Of a DNA stretch of 39,464 nucleotides, positions 9,781 to 17,586 are shown piece after piece. The position numbers were made by a program, and so were the translations under genes. The notes under the pieces are model-generated. The model searched no databases. It saw only the letters and a program-made list of their open reading frames with translations, and was not told the origin of the DNA. The stretch lies in assembly GCA_945901025.1 (NCBI GenBank), contig CAMDJW010000019.1:1-39464 (forward strand), in the 5' to 3' direction. The stretch's first letter is position 1, and every line of letters begins with the position of its first letter. Origin of the DNA: Spirosoma fluviale (GTDB taxonomy: Bacteria > Bacteroidota > Bacteroidia > Cytophagales > Spirosomataceae).

Positions 9781-11109
9781 TTATACAAAACGACCTAATA
9801 AATTTTCTAAATATTCTTGTTTGCCTGAGATCATGGCAGGTTCGCCTAGGCCTACAGCAATTTGGTATAAATCCTCTAATTTCAACTTACCAGCCTCATA
9901 ATCTGCGCCTTTGCCCGAATCAAAACTCGCATAACGCGCCGCTTTTAAACGATCCAATTCGCCATGTTTAGCTAATTTATCGGCTATAATCAAAGCTCTT
10001 GCAATGGTATCCATTCCGCCAATATGGGCATAAAACAAATCTGCCGCATCGGTAGAATTTCTTCTGCGCTTTGCATCAAAATTTATTCCTCCGCCGGCTA
10101 ATCCACCTTGCTTTAAAATAATCGCCATCGCTTCTGCCCACTCATAAATATCAATTGGGAACTGATCCGTATCCCAACCATTTTGATAATCGCCACGATT
10201 CGCGTCAATCGAAGCAAGCATTCCAGCATCAGAAGCCACTTGGCATTCATGTGCAAATGTATGACCTGCTAGCGTAGCATGGTTTACCTCAAGATTCAAA
10301 CCGAATTCAGAAAGCAAATTAAACTCCCTCAAAAATCCGATCACAGTAGCCGCATCATAATCATATTGATGCTTAGTTGGCTCGCAAGGCTTAGGCTCTA
10401 TGAAAAACTTTCCTTTAAATCCATTTTTTCTAGCATATTCCACACAGGTATGAAGCATTTGAGCAAAATGCTCACGCTCACGTTTCATGTCTGTATTTAA
10501 TAAAGTCATATATCCTTCTCTACCTCCCCAAAATACATATCCATCTCCTCCTAATTTGATGGTTGCATCAATCGCTCCTTTTAATTGGGCTCCGGCATGC
10601 GCAACAACCTCAAAATTCGGATTGGTGGAAGCACCATTCATATAGCGTTCATTCGAAAATAAGTTGGCCGTTCCCCACAATAATTTAACTCCCGATTCAG
10701 CTTGTTTTTTCGCAAAGATGTCAGATATAAATTCTACTCTACTTGTAAATTCTTTGGGATCATTGCTTTGATCAATCGCATCCACATCATGGAAGCAATA
10801 AAAAGGAGCGCCTATTTTAGTGATAAATTCAAATGCCGCATCTGCTTTGTCGGAGGCTCTCTGACGTACATCACTCGCCGCATCCCATGGATAATGGTGG
10901 GTTCCAGGACCAAAAGGATCAGCACCATTTCCACAAAACGAATGCCAATATGCAATGGCAAAACGCAAATGCTCTTTCATGCTTTTTCCGGCTATGATCC
11001 TATTTTCATCGTAATAACGAAAAGCGAGTGGATTGTCCGATTCTGCACCTTCAAATTTAATTTGACCAATGCCTTTGAAATATTCTTTTTGACCTAATAT
11101 GATACCCAT
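9781..11109 (-). CDS. xylA: Xylose isomerase
   Basis: A 442-residue D-xylose ketol-isomerase that turns D-xylose into D-xylulose in the cytoplasm. Family signatures are plain: [15 protein letters not shown], the catalytic-His region FHDVDAIDQ, the metal-site region [31 protein letters not shown] and [17 protein letters not shown]. The start is the ATG at 11107-11109, giving [14 protein letters not shown], the usual N-terminus; 18 upstream codons lack conserved sequence and run into the promoter. It is the first gene of the xylA-glycosidase-alkD unit. No xylulokinase or xylose transporter is present. Confidence 0.97.
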   Translation of the reverse strand: MGIILGQKEYFKGIGQIKFEGAESDNPLAFRYYDENRIIAGKSMKEHLRFAIAYWHSFCGNGADPFGPGTHHYPWDAASDVRQRASDKADAAFEFITKIGAPFYCFHDVDAIDQSNDPKEFTSRVEFISDIFAKKQAESGVKLLWGTANLFSNERYMNGASTNPNFEVVAHAGAQLKGAIDATIKLGGDGYVFWGGREGYMTLLNTDMKREREHFAQMLHTCVEYARKNGFKGKFFIEPKPCEPTKHQYDYDAATVIGFLREFNLLSEFGLNLEVNHATLAGHTFAHECQVASDAGMLASIDANRGDYQNGWDTDQFPIDIYEWAEAMAIILKQGGLAGGGINFDAKRRRNSTDAADLFYAHIGGMDTIARALIIADKLAKHGELDRLKAARYASFDSGKGADYEAGKLKLEDLYQIAVGLGEPAMISGKQEYLENLLGRFV

Positions 11110-11141
11110 AATGATTAATGCGTTAATGTTATTTGTTATCT

Positions 11142-11174
11142 CAAAACTACAAATTCTACCCAAAAAAATAACAA
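11142..11174 (-). promoter_or_regulatory. Promoter of the xylA operon
   Basis: On the minus strand TAGTTTTG (11142-11149) matches the Bacteroidota -7 box TAnnTTTG, and a TTG (11172-11174) lies 22 bases upstream, within the range seen for -33 elements. This gives a leader of about 25 bases before the chosen xylA ATG and argues against a start upstream of it. Confidence 0.5.
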
Positions 11175-11267
11175 AACCACTATATATTTAGTCGACAAGT
11201 TTAAATTCCCATCCTATGATTCCACCCCAAGGCTAAATTCAAAGTCAGCTAAATCATATTTTTTTCT

Positions 11268-11275
11268 TATTTTTG
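11268..11275 (+). promoter_or_regulatory. -7 box upstream of the M1 peptidase gene
   Basis: TATTTTTG matches TAnnTTTG and lies 23 bases before the ATG. No TTG is found at normal -33 spacing, so this is a weak call. Confidence 0.35.
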
Positions 11276-11298
11276 AAAACAAACACCAAAAAAAATAG

Positions 11299-13656
11299 AT
11301 GCTTAAAAGAATTATAGCCATCGCAATCATTGTTTTATCCGTTTTGCAATTAAATGCCCAAGGTCCTTCGGGCGTCACTTACAATGCAAACAATCGCTTT
11401 GAGCAATTAGAGTCCACCTTACCCACTCCTAATTCGTATCGAACTGCGAGTGGTTCACCTGGAAAGGATTACTGGCAACAGCGTGCAGATTATGACATTA
11501 AAGTTGAGCTAGATGACATCAACCGTAAAATCATAGGTACGGAAACGATCACTTATTTCAACAATTCGCCAGATGAATTACCTTACATTTGGATCCAATT
11601 AGACCAAAATATTTTCGAGAAAGGAACCATTAAAAACACGTCTGCTACGGGAAATATCAACAAAGGAATCAGTGCTGATATGTTTGAGGAGTTAACGGAT
11701 CCGAGAGAATATGGATATAAAATTACAGCGGTGAAAGATATCAAAGGTAATCCGCTGAAGCACACGGTAAATCAAACAATGATGCGCATTGACTTACCAG
11801 CTCCCCTAAAATCTGGCGGCAATATCAGCTTCTCCATTGACTGGAATTATTTGATTACCGCGTATTACGGTCGGTCAGGTTATGAACTTTTTCCTAAAGA
11901 TGGAAATTCAAATTATTTCATTGCCCATTGGTTTCCACGCTTAGCTGTATACAACGATGTATACGGTTGGCAGCACAAGCAATTCATTGGCCAAGGAGAA
12001 TTTACTTTGAATTTTGGAAATTATAAAGTAGCCATAACGGTTCCCAATGACCATGTGGTCGGTGCCTCGGGAGAATTACAAAATGCGTCTCAGGTGATGA
12101 CGGCAACCCAATTAAAGCGTTGGGACCAAGCAAAAACCGCTGTGAGACCGGTGGTCATCGTCACTCAGGCAGAAGCAGAGAAAGCTGAAATAAATAAGCC
12201 AACAGGCAAAAAAACTTGGGTTTTTAAAGCGGACAACGTGCGTGACTTTGCATTTGCAAGCTCGCGTAAATTTATTTGGGACGCGATGCAAGTGGATGTA
12301 GAAGGCAAGAAAGTATGGGCCATGTCTTATTATTCCAAGGAAGGAAATCCTCTTTGGGAGAAATATTCCACCATGGCGGTAGCTCATACCTTGAAATCTT
12401 ATTCGAAAAGAACCATCGCCTATCCGTACCCTGTGGCTATCTCTTGCCATGCAACTTTAGGTGGCGGAATGGAATATCCAATGATATCATTCAATGGAGG
12501 CCGACCAGAAACGGATGGAACCTATACAGAAAATACGAAAAATGGGATGATCGGTGTGATTATTCATGAGGTTGGACACAATTTCTTTCCTATGATTATC
12601 AATTCGGATGAGCGCCAATGGTCTTGGATGGATGAGGGCTTAAATACCTTTTGTCAGTATTTAGCTGAAATGGAGTGGGATCGTAATTTTCCTGCCCGCC
12701 GTGGAGAGCCACAAGACATTGTACCTTATATGCGTTTAGACGCTAAGAACCAAGTTCCTATTATGGCCAACTCAGAAAACATTATGGATTTTGGGAATAA
12801 CGCCTATGCTAAACCTGCGACTGCCTTGAATATTCTTCGTGAAACAGTCATGGGCAGAGAACTATTCGATTACGCTTTTAAAGAGTATGCGCGCAGATGG
12901 GCTTTTAAGCAACCGTATCCGGCCGATTTTTTCAGGACGTTAGAAGATGCGTCGGGGGTAGATTTGGATTGGTTTTGGAAGGGTTGGTTTTATGGTACTG
13001 AGCCAGTGAATCAGTCGATCGAAACGGTTGAGTGGTTTGGTATAGACACACAAGATCCAGTGGCTAAAAAAGCGGGTGATAAAGCAGCAGCGATAGCCAA
13101 GCGCCAAACTATTTCAAGCATTCGAAATAAAAAAGATATTAAATCGACAGTTGTTGAAGACAATCCGGATCTCACTGATTTCTACAATACCTATGATCGT
13201 TTTGCGCCAACGGACGCCGACAGGAAAAAGTATCAAAATTATGTGGCCTCCTTAAATGAGGATGAAAAAAAGTTAGTGGCTCAAGAAAAGAATTTTTATG
13301 TGGTTAATTTCAAAAATAAAGGAGGTTTGCCTATGCCAGTCATTATTAAATTGAATTATGAAGATGGCACCGAGGAGGTCTTGAGATTTCCGGCTGAAGT
13401 ATGGAGATTGAATGATGTTGAGGCTAAAAAAATAATTCCAACGAGTAAGAAAGTGGTTAAGTGGACATTAGATCCTTTTTATGAAATCGCCGACATCGAT
13501 ACCGATGATAATGCATTTCCACGGGAAACAGCGAAACCGACCAAAGTACAATTGTTTAAAGAACAAAAGAGATCCTACTCACTTGATAGTAATCCAATGC
13601 AGGATGCCAAAAAAGCGAAAGAAGCAGCTGGAGCTGTAACTGGCTCGAAGAACTAA
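11299..13656 (+). CDS. Secreted M1-family zinc metallopeptidase (aminopeptidase N-like)
   Basis: A 785-residue gluzincin peptidase. A signal peptide ends near the LNAQG motif (about residue 21). The N-terminal beta-sheet domain leads to GGGMEYP (about 388-394), in the place of the GAMEN exopeptidase motif. The zinc site is HEVGH (423-427) with the third ligand E446 in WMDEGLNTF. The C-terminus has a beta-rich region (VIIKLNYEDGTEEVLRF) and a lysine-rich low-complexity tail. M1 enzymes of this type in Bacteroidota are exported and probably trim peptides for uptake. It is monocistronic, with its own terminator. Confidence 0.93.
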   Translation: MLKRIIAIAIIVLSVLQLNAQGPSGVTYNANNRFEQLESTLPTPNSYRTASGSPGKDYWQQRADYDIKVELDDINRKIIGTETITYFNNSPDELPYIWIQLDQNIFEKGTIKNTSATGNINKGISADMFEELTDPREYGYKITAVKDIKGNPLKHTVNQTMMRIDLPAPLKSGGNISFSIDWNYLITAYYGRSGYELFPKDGNSNYFIAHWFPRLAVYNDVYGWQHKQFIGQGEFTLNFGNYKVAITVPNDHVVGASGELQNASQVMTATQLKRWDQAKTAVRPVVIVTQAEAEKAEINKPTGKKTWVFKADNVRDFAFASSRKFIWDAMQVDVEGKKVWAMSYYSKEGNPLWEKYSTMAVAHTLKSYSKRTIAYPYPVAISCHATLGGGMEYPMISFNGGRPETDGTYTENTKNGMIGVIIHEVGHNFFPMIINSDERQWSWMDEGLNTFCQYLAEMEWDRNFPARRGEPQDIVPYMRLDAKNQVPIMANSENIMDFGNNAYAKPATALNILRETVMGRELFDYAFKEYARRWAFKQPYPADFFRTLEDASGVDLDWFWKGWFYGTEPVNQSIETVEWFGIDTQDPVAKKAGDKAAAIAKRQTISSIRNKKDIKSTVVEDNPDLTDFYNTYDRFAPTDADRKKYQNYVASLNEDEKKLVAQEKNFYVVNFKNKGGLPMPVIIKLNYEDGTEEVLRFPAEVWRLNDVEAKKIIPTSKKVVKWTLDPFYEIADIDTDDNAFPRETAKPTKVQLFKEQKRSYSLDSNPMQDAKKAKEAAGAVTGSKN

Positions 13657-13672
13657 AAATAATTTGAGTTAG

Positions 13673-13708
13673 AAGCGCCTGAAGTTGACCCAATTTTAGG
13701 CGCTTTTT
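13673..13708 (+). terminator. Rho-independent terminator of the M1 peptidase gene
   Basis: An eight-base stem AAGCGCCT (13673-13680) pairs with AGGCGCTT (13698-13705) around a 17-base loop and runs into a short T tract. It lies just past the M1 stop and before the convergent tauE/safE gene. Confidence 0.7.
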
Positions 13709-13712
13709 ATGT

Positions 13713-14462
13713 TTACACAAACCAAAGTTTTAAGGACGCAATCACTAAAACCAAAGCTAAAATCCATTTTACTTTTTGGTTGGAGGCTATTTTGGAGCCC
13801 CAAGTGGCCCCAATGAATCCGCCAATTAATGAGGCGATGAGCCAATAAATCATTTGAGACTGGTCTAGTGGAATCCAAGTTTTCAGACCAGCTAATCCAG
13901 AAACTGAATTTACAAAGATAAATAAAGCAGATACGGCCGCGGCTTCTTTCAAACTAGCCCAACGAAATAGCAATAATAAAGGGCTTAAAATAATTCCCCC
14001 ACCAATACCAATCATACCAGATAACAATCCGATAATACCTCCAATGAAGACCCCTAGAACGGGAATTAATATTTTCGATTTTTCTTCCTTTAGTTGGTAT
14101 ACCATTCGAATCACCGCCATCAACAAGCAAAAACCTAATATCTGTTTGTAAGTAGAATCAGTCAAAGGAATCTTTGCCCCAAAAAATGCAGCGGGTATGG
14201 ATCCTAATGCAAATGGCCAAAATAGCTTCCACCTAAAAAAACCTTGTCGGTAAAAAGCAATAAATGACATCAAGGAAACACCTAGATTTAAAAGCAAAGC
14301 TGTCTGTTTCATGATGGAAGGAGCAATGGCAAAAATAGCCATCACCGCTAAATAACCACTCGCACCACCGTGGCCAACAGATGCATATAAAAAGGCCATA
14401 ATGGCCAATAACAGAATCAGAGACTCTGATTGGAACGCGAAATCAAACAACAATGGAGACAT
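13713..14462 (-). CDS. TauE/SafE-family membrane transporter
   Basis: A 249-residue membrane protein with about eight hydrophobic segments in two related halves. The first half has FLYASVGHGGASGYLAVMA (about 20-38) and the second has the repeat signature GMIGIGGGIILSPLLL (about 141-156), both typical of the TauE/SafE (DUF81) family. Members move sulfite, sulfoacetate or other small anions, but most are uncharacterised. It starts six bases after crtB ends, so it is the last gene of the crtI-crtB operon. No sulfur-metabolism gene lies nearby, so the sulfite-exporter name should not be taken as its function. Confidence 0.88.
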   Translation of the reverse strand: MSPLLFDFAFQSESLILLLAIMAFLYASVGHGGASGYLAVMAIFAIAPSIMKQTALLLNLGVSLMSFIAFYRQGFFRWKLFWPFALGSIPAAFFGAKIPLTDSTYKQILGFCLLMAVIRMVYQLKEEKSKILIPVLGVFIGGIIGLLSGMIGIGGGIILSPLLLLFRWASLKEAAAVSALFIFVNSVSGLAGLKTWIPLDQSQMIYWLIASLIGGFIGATWGSKIASNQKVKWILALVLVIASLKLWFV

Positions 14463-14468
14463 TTTTTA

Positions 14469-15287
14469 TTATTTACGCAACAATAATTTGACATAAATAT
14501 AAAATTTTTCCCAGTCGGGAACACGAATTCTCTCTTCTTTGATTCTTGAGGCAGGCAACGCTTTAATCTTTTCAAATAAACGAATGTAATATTCAAAGGC
14601 TAATAAAACTCCCTTCTTTGCGACTTCGGGAAGACCGTTAATTCCTCGCAAACCAGCATCAAAATCCAATTGAATATCATCTTCAATTTCACGTTTTTGA
14701 GCATCAGTAAACGTATTAAAATCAATATTTGGGAAATATACGCGGCCTCGCTCCTCATAATCGGAACGAATGTCACGAAGGAAATTAATTTTTTGAAAGG
14801 CTGAACCTAAGGCACAAGCATCTGATTTGAGTGCTTCATATTCGGATGGATTTCCAGCACAAAAAACGCGTAGGCACATTAAACCCACAACCTCGGCAGA
14901 TCCATAAATATATCGTTTATATTCCTCTGTATTATAGTGGGTTTCCGTTAAATCCATTTCCATGGAATACAAAAAAGCCTCGATGAGATCATGCTCCATG
15001 TTGAATTCATTCACAACCCATTGGAACGAATGCAATATGGGATTTAGACTAATTTTTTCCTCGATTGATTGATACGTATCGGCTTTAAATCGGGCTAATA
15101 ATTCCTTTTTATCATGTGTGTGAAAAGTATCTACAATCTCGTCGGCCAATCGTACAAAGCCATAAATGGCATAAATAGCATCATGAACTTTCGTGTCCAA
15201 GGTTCTTATTCCCAAGGAAAAGGAAGTGGAGTAGGCCCGAGTTAATAATTTACTAGAAGCAAGCGATACTTTTAAATATAAATCCAT
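14469..15287 (-). CDS. crtB: Phytoene synthase (phytoene/squalene synthase family)
   Basis: A 272-residue trans-isoprenyl diphosphate synthase that should join two geranylgeranyl diphosphates into phytoene, the first committed carotenoid step. The two Asp-rich Mg-diphosphate motifs are DEIVD (49-53) and DIRSD within FLRDIRSDYEERGRVYFP (about 169-186), and YIYGSAEVVGLMCLRVF is the conserved helix between them. A squalene synthase role is unlikely because crtI lies directly upstream (five bases apart) in the same operon. Length is slightly short but normal for Bacteroidota CrtB. Confidence 0.93.
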   Translation of the reverse strand: MDLYLKVSLASSKLLTRAYSTSFSLGIRTLDTKVHDAIYAIYGFVRLADEIVDTFHTHDKKELLARFKADTYQSIEEKISLNPILHSFQWVVNEFNMEHDLIEAFLYSMEMDLTETHYNTEEYKRYIYGSAEVVGLMCLRVFCAGNPSEYEALKSDACALGSAFQKINFLRDIRSDYEERGRVYFPNIDFNTFTDAQKREIEDDIQLDFDAGLRGINGLPEVAKKGVLLAFEYYIRLFEKIKALPASRIKEERIRVPDWEKFYIYVKLLLRK

Positions 15288-15292
15288 AAACG

Positions 15293-16768
15293 CTAATTTA
15301 ATTCTTTATGTACTTCTGAGGCAACCACCAATCCTGAAATGAGTGAAGGGGGAACCCCGGGTCCCGGAACGGTCAATTGGCCCGTATAATACAAATTTTT
15401 AAGATTTTTATTTTTCAAAGAAGGTTTCAAAATCGCTGTTTGCATAAGTGTATTAGCCAAACCGTAAGCATTCCCTTTGAACGCATGGTAATCATTTTTA
15501 AAGTCCTTGTGAGCATAAGAGCGCTTATAGACAATTGAATCTCGAATGCTTACGCCACAATATTCCTCTAGTCGGTCCATCAATTGGCCAAAATATTTTT
15601 CTCTCACCTCTTCATTATCCGCTAAATCTGGCGCTACGGGAATTAATAAAAATATATTTTCACAACCCTCTGGAGCTACAGAAGGATCTGTCACAGAAGG
15701 TGCTGAAACATAAAATAAAGGGTCAGAAGGCCATTGAGGATCTGTATAAATCTCGTGGGAATGAACTTTAAAATCGCGGTCAAAAAATAAATTATGGTGT
15801 TTTAATCGAGGAATACGCTTAGAAATGCCTAGGTAAAACAATAGAGAAGAGGGTGCCATCACCCTTTTATCCCAATAATTTTCATCATAATTGCGATATT
15901 TTTCGCCTAAAACTTCTTCGACATGATGATAATCTGCGCTTGCGACAACGGCATCGGCTTCATGAAATCCTGATTTTGTATAAACCCCTTTGACCTTAGA
16001 GCCATCCATTTCAAATGAGCTGACTTCAGCGTCATAAGTAATTTTAACCCCTTTTTCTTCCGCTAGGGAAACCATGCCCTTGACGATTAAATGCATTCCG
16101 CCCATCGGGTACCAAGTTCCTAATTTAATTTCGGCAAAATTCATTAAGCTATACATCGCCGGTGTATTTTGAGAAATCGCCCCTAAAAATAAAATGGGGA
16201 ATTCCATTAATTTCAAAAGCGTAGACGACTTAAAGAATTTTCTAATGTGTGTGTAAAAGGATTGAAAAACGTCTAATCTTAATACGTCGATCAATAAGCC
16301 AAGGCTTAAGAATTCGGTGATTTTACGAGAAGGTTTCCAAACAAACTTCTGAATACCCACTTTATATTTATAGGAAGCTTGGTCTAAAAACTGATCTAAT
16401 GAATGAGCTGCTCCCTTTTCATACGTTTCAAAAAGATCACGTAAATCTGAATAATTAGCAGGCAAATCGATTACCTCGTCTTTGGATAAAATAACGGCAT
16501 AGGACGGATCAAGTCGAATTAAATCATAATAATCCGATGGTTTTTTCCCAAAGCGTGCAAAATAAGTTTCAAAAATATCGGGCATCCAGTACCAACTAGG
16601 CCCCATATCGAACATGAATCCTTTTTCAGAAAACACGCGTGCGCGGCCACCTGCCATTTCATTTTTTTCTAAAATTTCAACTTGATAGCCTAAATCAGCT
16701 AAGGCTGTGGCGGTAGACAGTCCGGAAAATCCGGCGCCGATGACAATTATTTTTTTGCTCTTATTCAT
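15293..16768 (-). CDS. crtI: Phytoene desaturase
   Basis: A 491-residue FAD-dependent CrtI-type desaturase that converts phytoene towards lycopene. The N-terminal dinucleotide-binding motif IIVIGAGFSGLSTATALADL is followed by the ribose-binding Glu and AGGRARVF. The C-terminal family signature is YYTGQLTVPGPGVPPSLISG. I chose the ATG at 16766-16768. An upstream in-frame TTG at 16784-16786 would add six residues but lies inside a -7 promoter box. crtI is the first gene of a crtI-crtB-tauE/safE operon and is separated from the upstream ECF sigma gene by a terminator. No cyclase or hydroxylase gene is in the window, so the final carotenoid cannot be named. Confidence 0.95.
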   Translation of the reverse strand: MNKSKKIIVIGAGFSGLSTATALADLGYQVEILEKNEMAGGRARVFSEKGFMFDMGPSWYWMPDIFETYFARFGKKPSDYYDLIRLDPSYAVILSKDEVIDLPANYSDLRDLFETYEKGAAHSLDQFLDQASYKYKVGIQKFVWKPSRKITEFLSLGLLIDVLRLDVFQSFYTHIRKFFKSSTLLKLMEFPILFLGAISQNTPAMYSLMNFAEIKLGTWYPMGGMHLIVKGMVSLAEEKGVKITYDAEVSSFEMDGSKVKGVYTKSGFHEADAVVASADYHHVEEVLGEKYRNYDENYWDKRVMAPSSLLFYLGISKRIPRLKHHNLFFDRDFKVHSHEIYTDPQWPSDPLFYVSAPSVTDPSVAPEGCENIFLLIPVAPDLADNEEVREKYFGQLMDRLEEYCGVSIRDSIVYKRSYAHKDFKNDYHAFKGNAYGLANTLMQTAILKPSLKNKNLKNLYYTGQLTVPGPGVPPSLISGLVVASEVHKELN

Positions 16769-16783
16769 CAAAAAAGGATTAGA

Positions 16784-16791
16784 CAAATATA
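16784..16791 (-). promoter_or_regulatory. -7 promoter box of the crt operon
   Basis: TATATTTG on the minus strand matches TAnnTTTG exactly. A TTG lies 16 bases upstream (in TTGAAACG), slightly closer than usual for the housekeeping sigma. It lies downstream of the sigma-gene terminator and about 15 bases before the crtI ATG, so crtI has its own promoter. Transcription by the neighbouring ECF sigma is an alternative. Confidence 0.45.
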
Positions 16792-16823
16792 TTAAATTTT
16801 AACGTTTCAATTTTGATAAAAAG

Positions 16824-16850
16824 AAAAAGTCAGACAATATCCGACTTTTT
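16824..16850 (-). terminator. Rho-independent terminator of the ECF sigma gene
   Basis: AAAAAGTC (16824-16831) pairs with GACTTTTT (16843-16850). On the minus strand the hairpin is followed by a T-rich tract. It lies 37 bases past the sigma stop and before the crtI promoter, making sigma and crt separate units. Confidence 0.7.
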
Positions 16851-16886
16851 ACTATTCTAATCTGTTAACCAAAAAACTATAAAACT

Positions 16887-17390
16887 CTATGCGTACATTT
16901 TAAGCGAACTCTTTAGAAGTTTTCTCGCGATATGTATTCTATTTTTAACGGTTCCGATCGGCAAATCAAGCTCTTCAGCAATTTCATGGTATTTAAATCC
17001 CTGAAAATACATCAAGAAAGGAACTCGGTAAATTTCTTCTGTTAGGCAAAGTGCCTTATCTATATCTTCTTTAATAAAGTGGTTGACCGCATTATTTTCT
17101 TGTAAAGAATCACTTGAATTTATAAAATGTAAATTTTCAGTGGTATCGATAAAAGTATTTCTTCGGACCATTCGTTGGTATTGTGTGATAAACGTATTTT
17201 TCATGATGGTAAATAACCATGCTTTCAGGTTTGTTCCATCCGAATATTTTTCACGATTGGTGTAAGCTTTAACCAAAGTATCCTGAACCAAATCATTTGC
17301 ATCATCTGAATCCCTAGTCAAACGCAAAGCAAATGGCTTCAAAAACTTAGAAAAATTACCTACTTGGTAAGAAAATTCTAGCGCAGTCAT
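16887..17390 (-). CDS. ECF-type sigma-70 family RNA polymerase sigma factor, carotenoid-associated
   Basis: A 167-residue two-domain sigma factor. Region 2 has the core-binding and -10 recognition stretch DANDLVQDTLVKAY with TNLKAWLFTIMKNTFITQYQR (about 31-75). Region 4 has the helix-turn-helix GFKYHEIAEELDLPIGTVKNRIHIARKLL (about 131-159). This type is strongly conserved in Bacteroidota and often lies upstream of crtI, as here. No anti-sigma or FecR gene accompanies it. It is divergent from a TonB-dependent receptor that lacks an STN signalling domain, so FecI-type iron signalling is unlikely. Control of the crt operon is an inference from position. Confidence 0.92.
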   Translation of the reverse strand: MTALEFSYQVGNFSKFLKPFALRLTRDSDDANDLVQDTLVKAYTNREKYSDGTNLKAWLFTIMKNTFITQYQRMVRRNTFIDTTENLHFINSSDSLQENNAVNHFIKEDIDKALCLTEEIYRVPFLMYFQGFKYHEIAEELDLPIGTVKNRIHIARKLLKSSLKMYA

Positions 17391-17407
17391 AAAAGTGTTT
17401 GTTTTTT

Positions 17408-17439
17408 TTGTTTAACAAATATATAAAAAGATTAAACAA
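17408..17439 (-). promoter_or_regulatory. Promoter of the ECF sigma gene with palindromic operator candidate
   Basis: On the minus strand TATATTTG (17416-17423) matches the -7 consensus. The perfect palindrome TTGTTTAACAA (17408-17418, central T) overlaps the box and the expected transcription start. A second, partial copy, GATTAAACAA (17430-17439), lies just upstream in inverted orientation. The arrangement suggests a repressor or autoregulatory site, but no regulator gene is present. Confidence 0.4.
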
Positions 17440-17586
17440 AAAATATATTTTTTAAAAAAAATTAATCTAGCTATTTCGATCATTTAACATTGAACTTGTC
17501 CGATAAATCCATTTGATTCCAATAAATGCTCTTTTTTGACACTTTATTTATATTTTTACTCTCTTATTTATTTTTGTTTCTGTTTA

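Noticed and set aside
14469-15287. Squalene synthase
   Set aside because: Same superfamily, but the tight operon with crtI and the motif details fit phytoene synthase better.
16769-16786. TTG start six codons upstream in crtI
   Set aside because: It lies inside the TATATTTG promoter box; the ATG at 16768 starts directly before the dinucleotide-binding motif.
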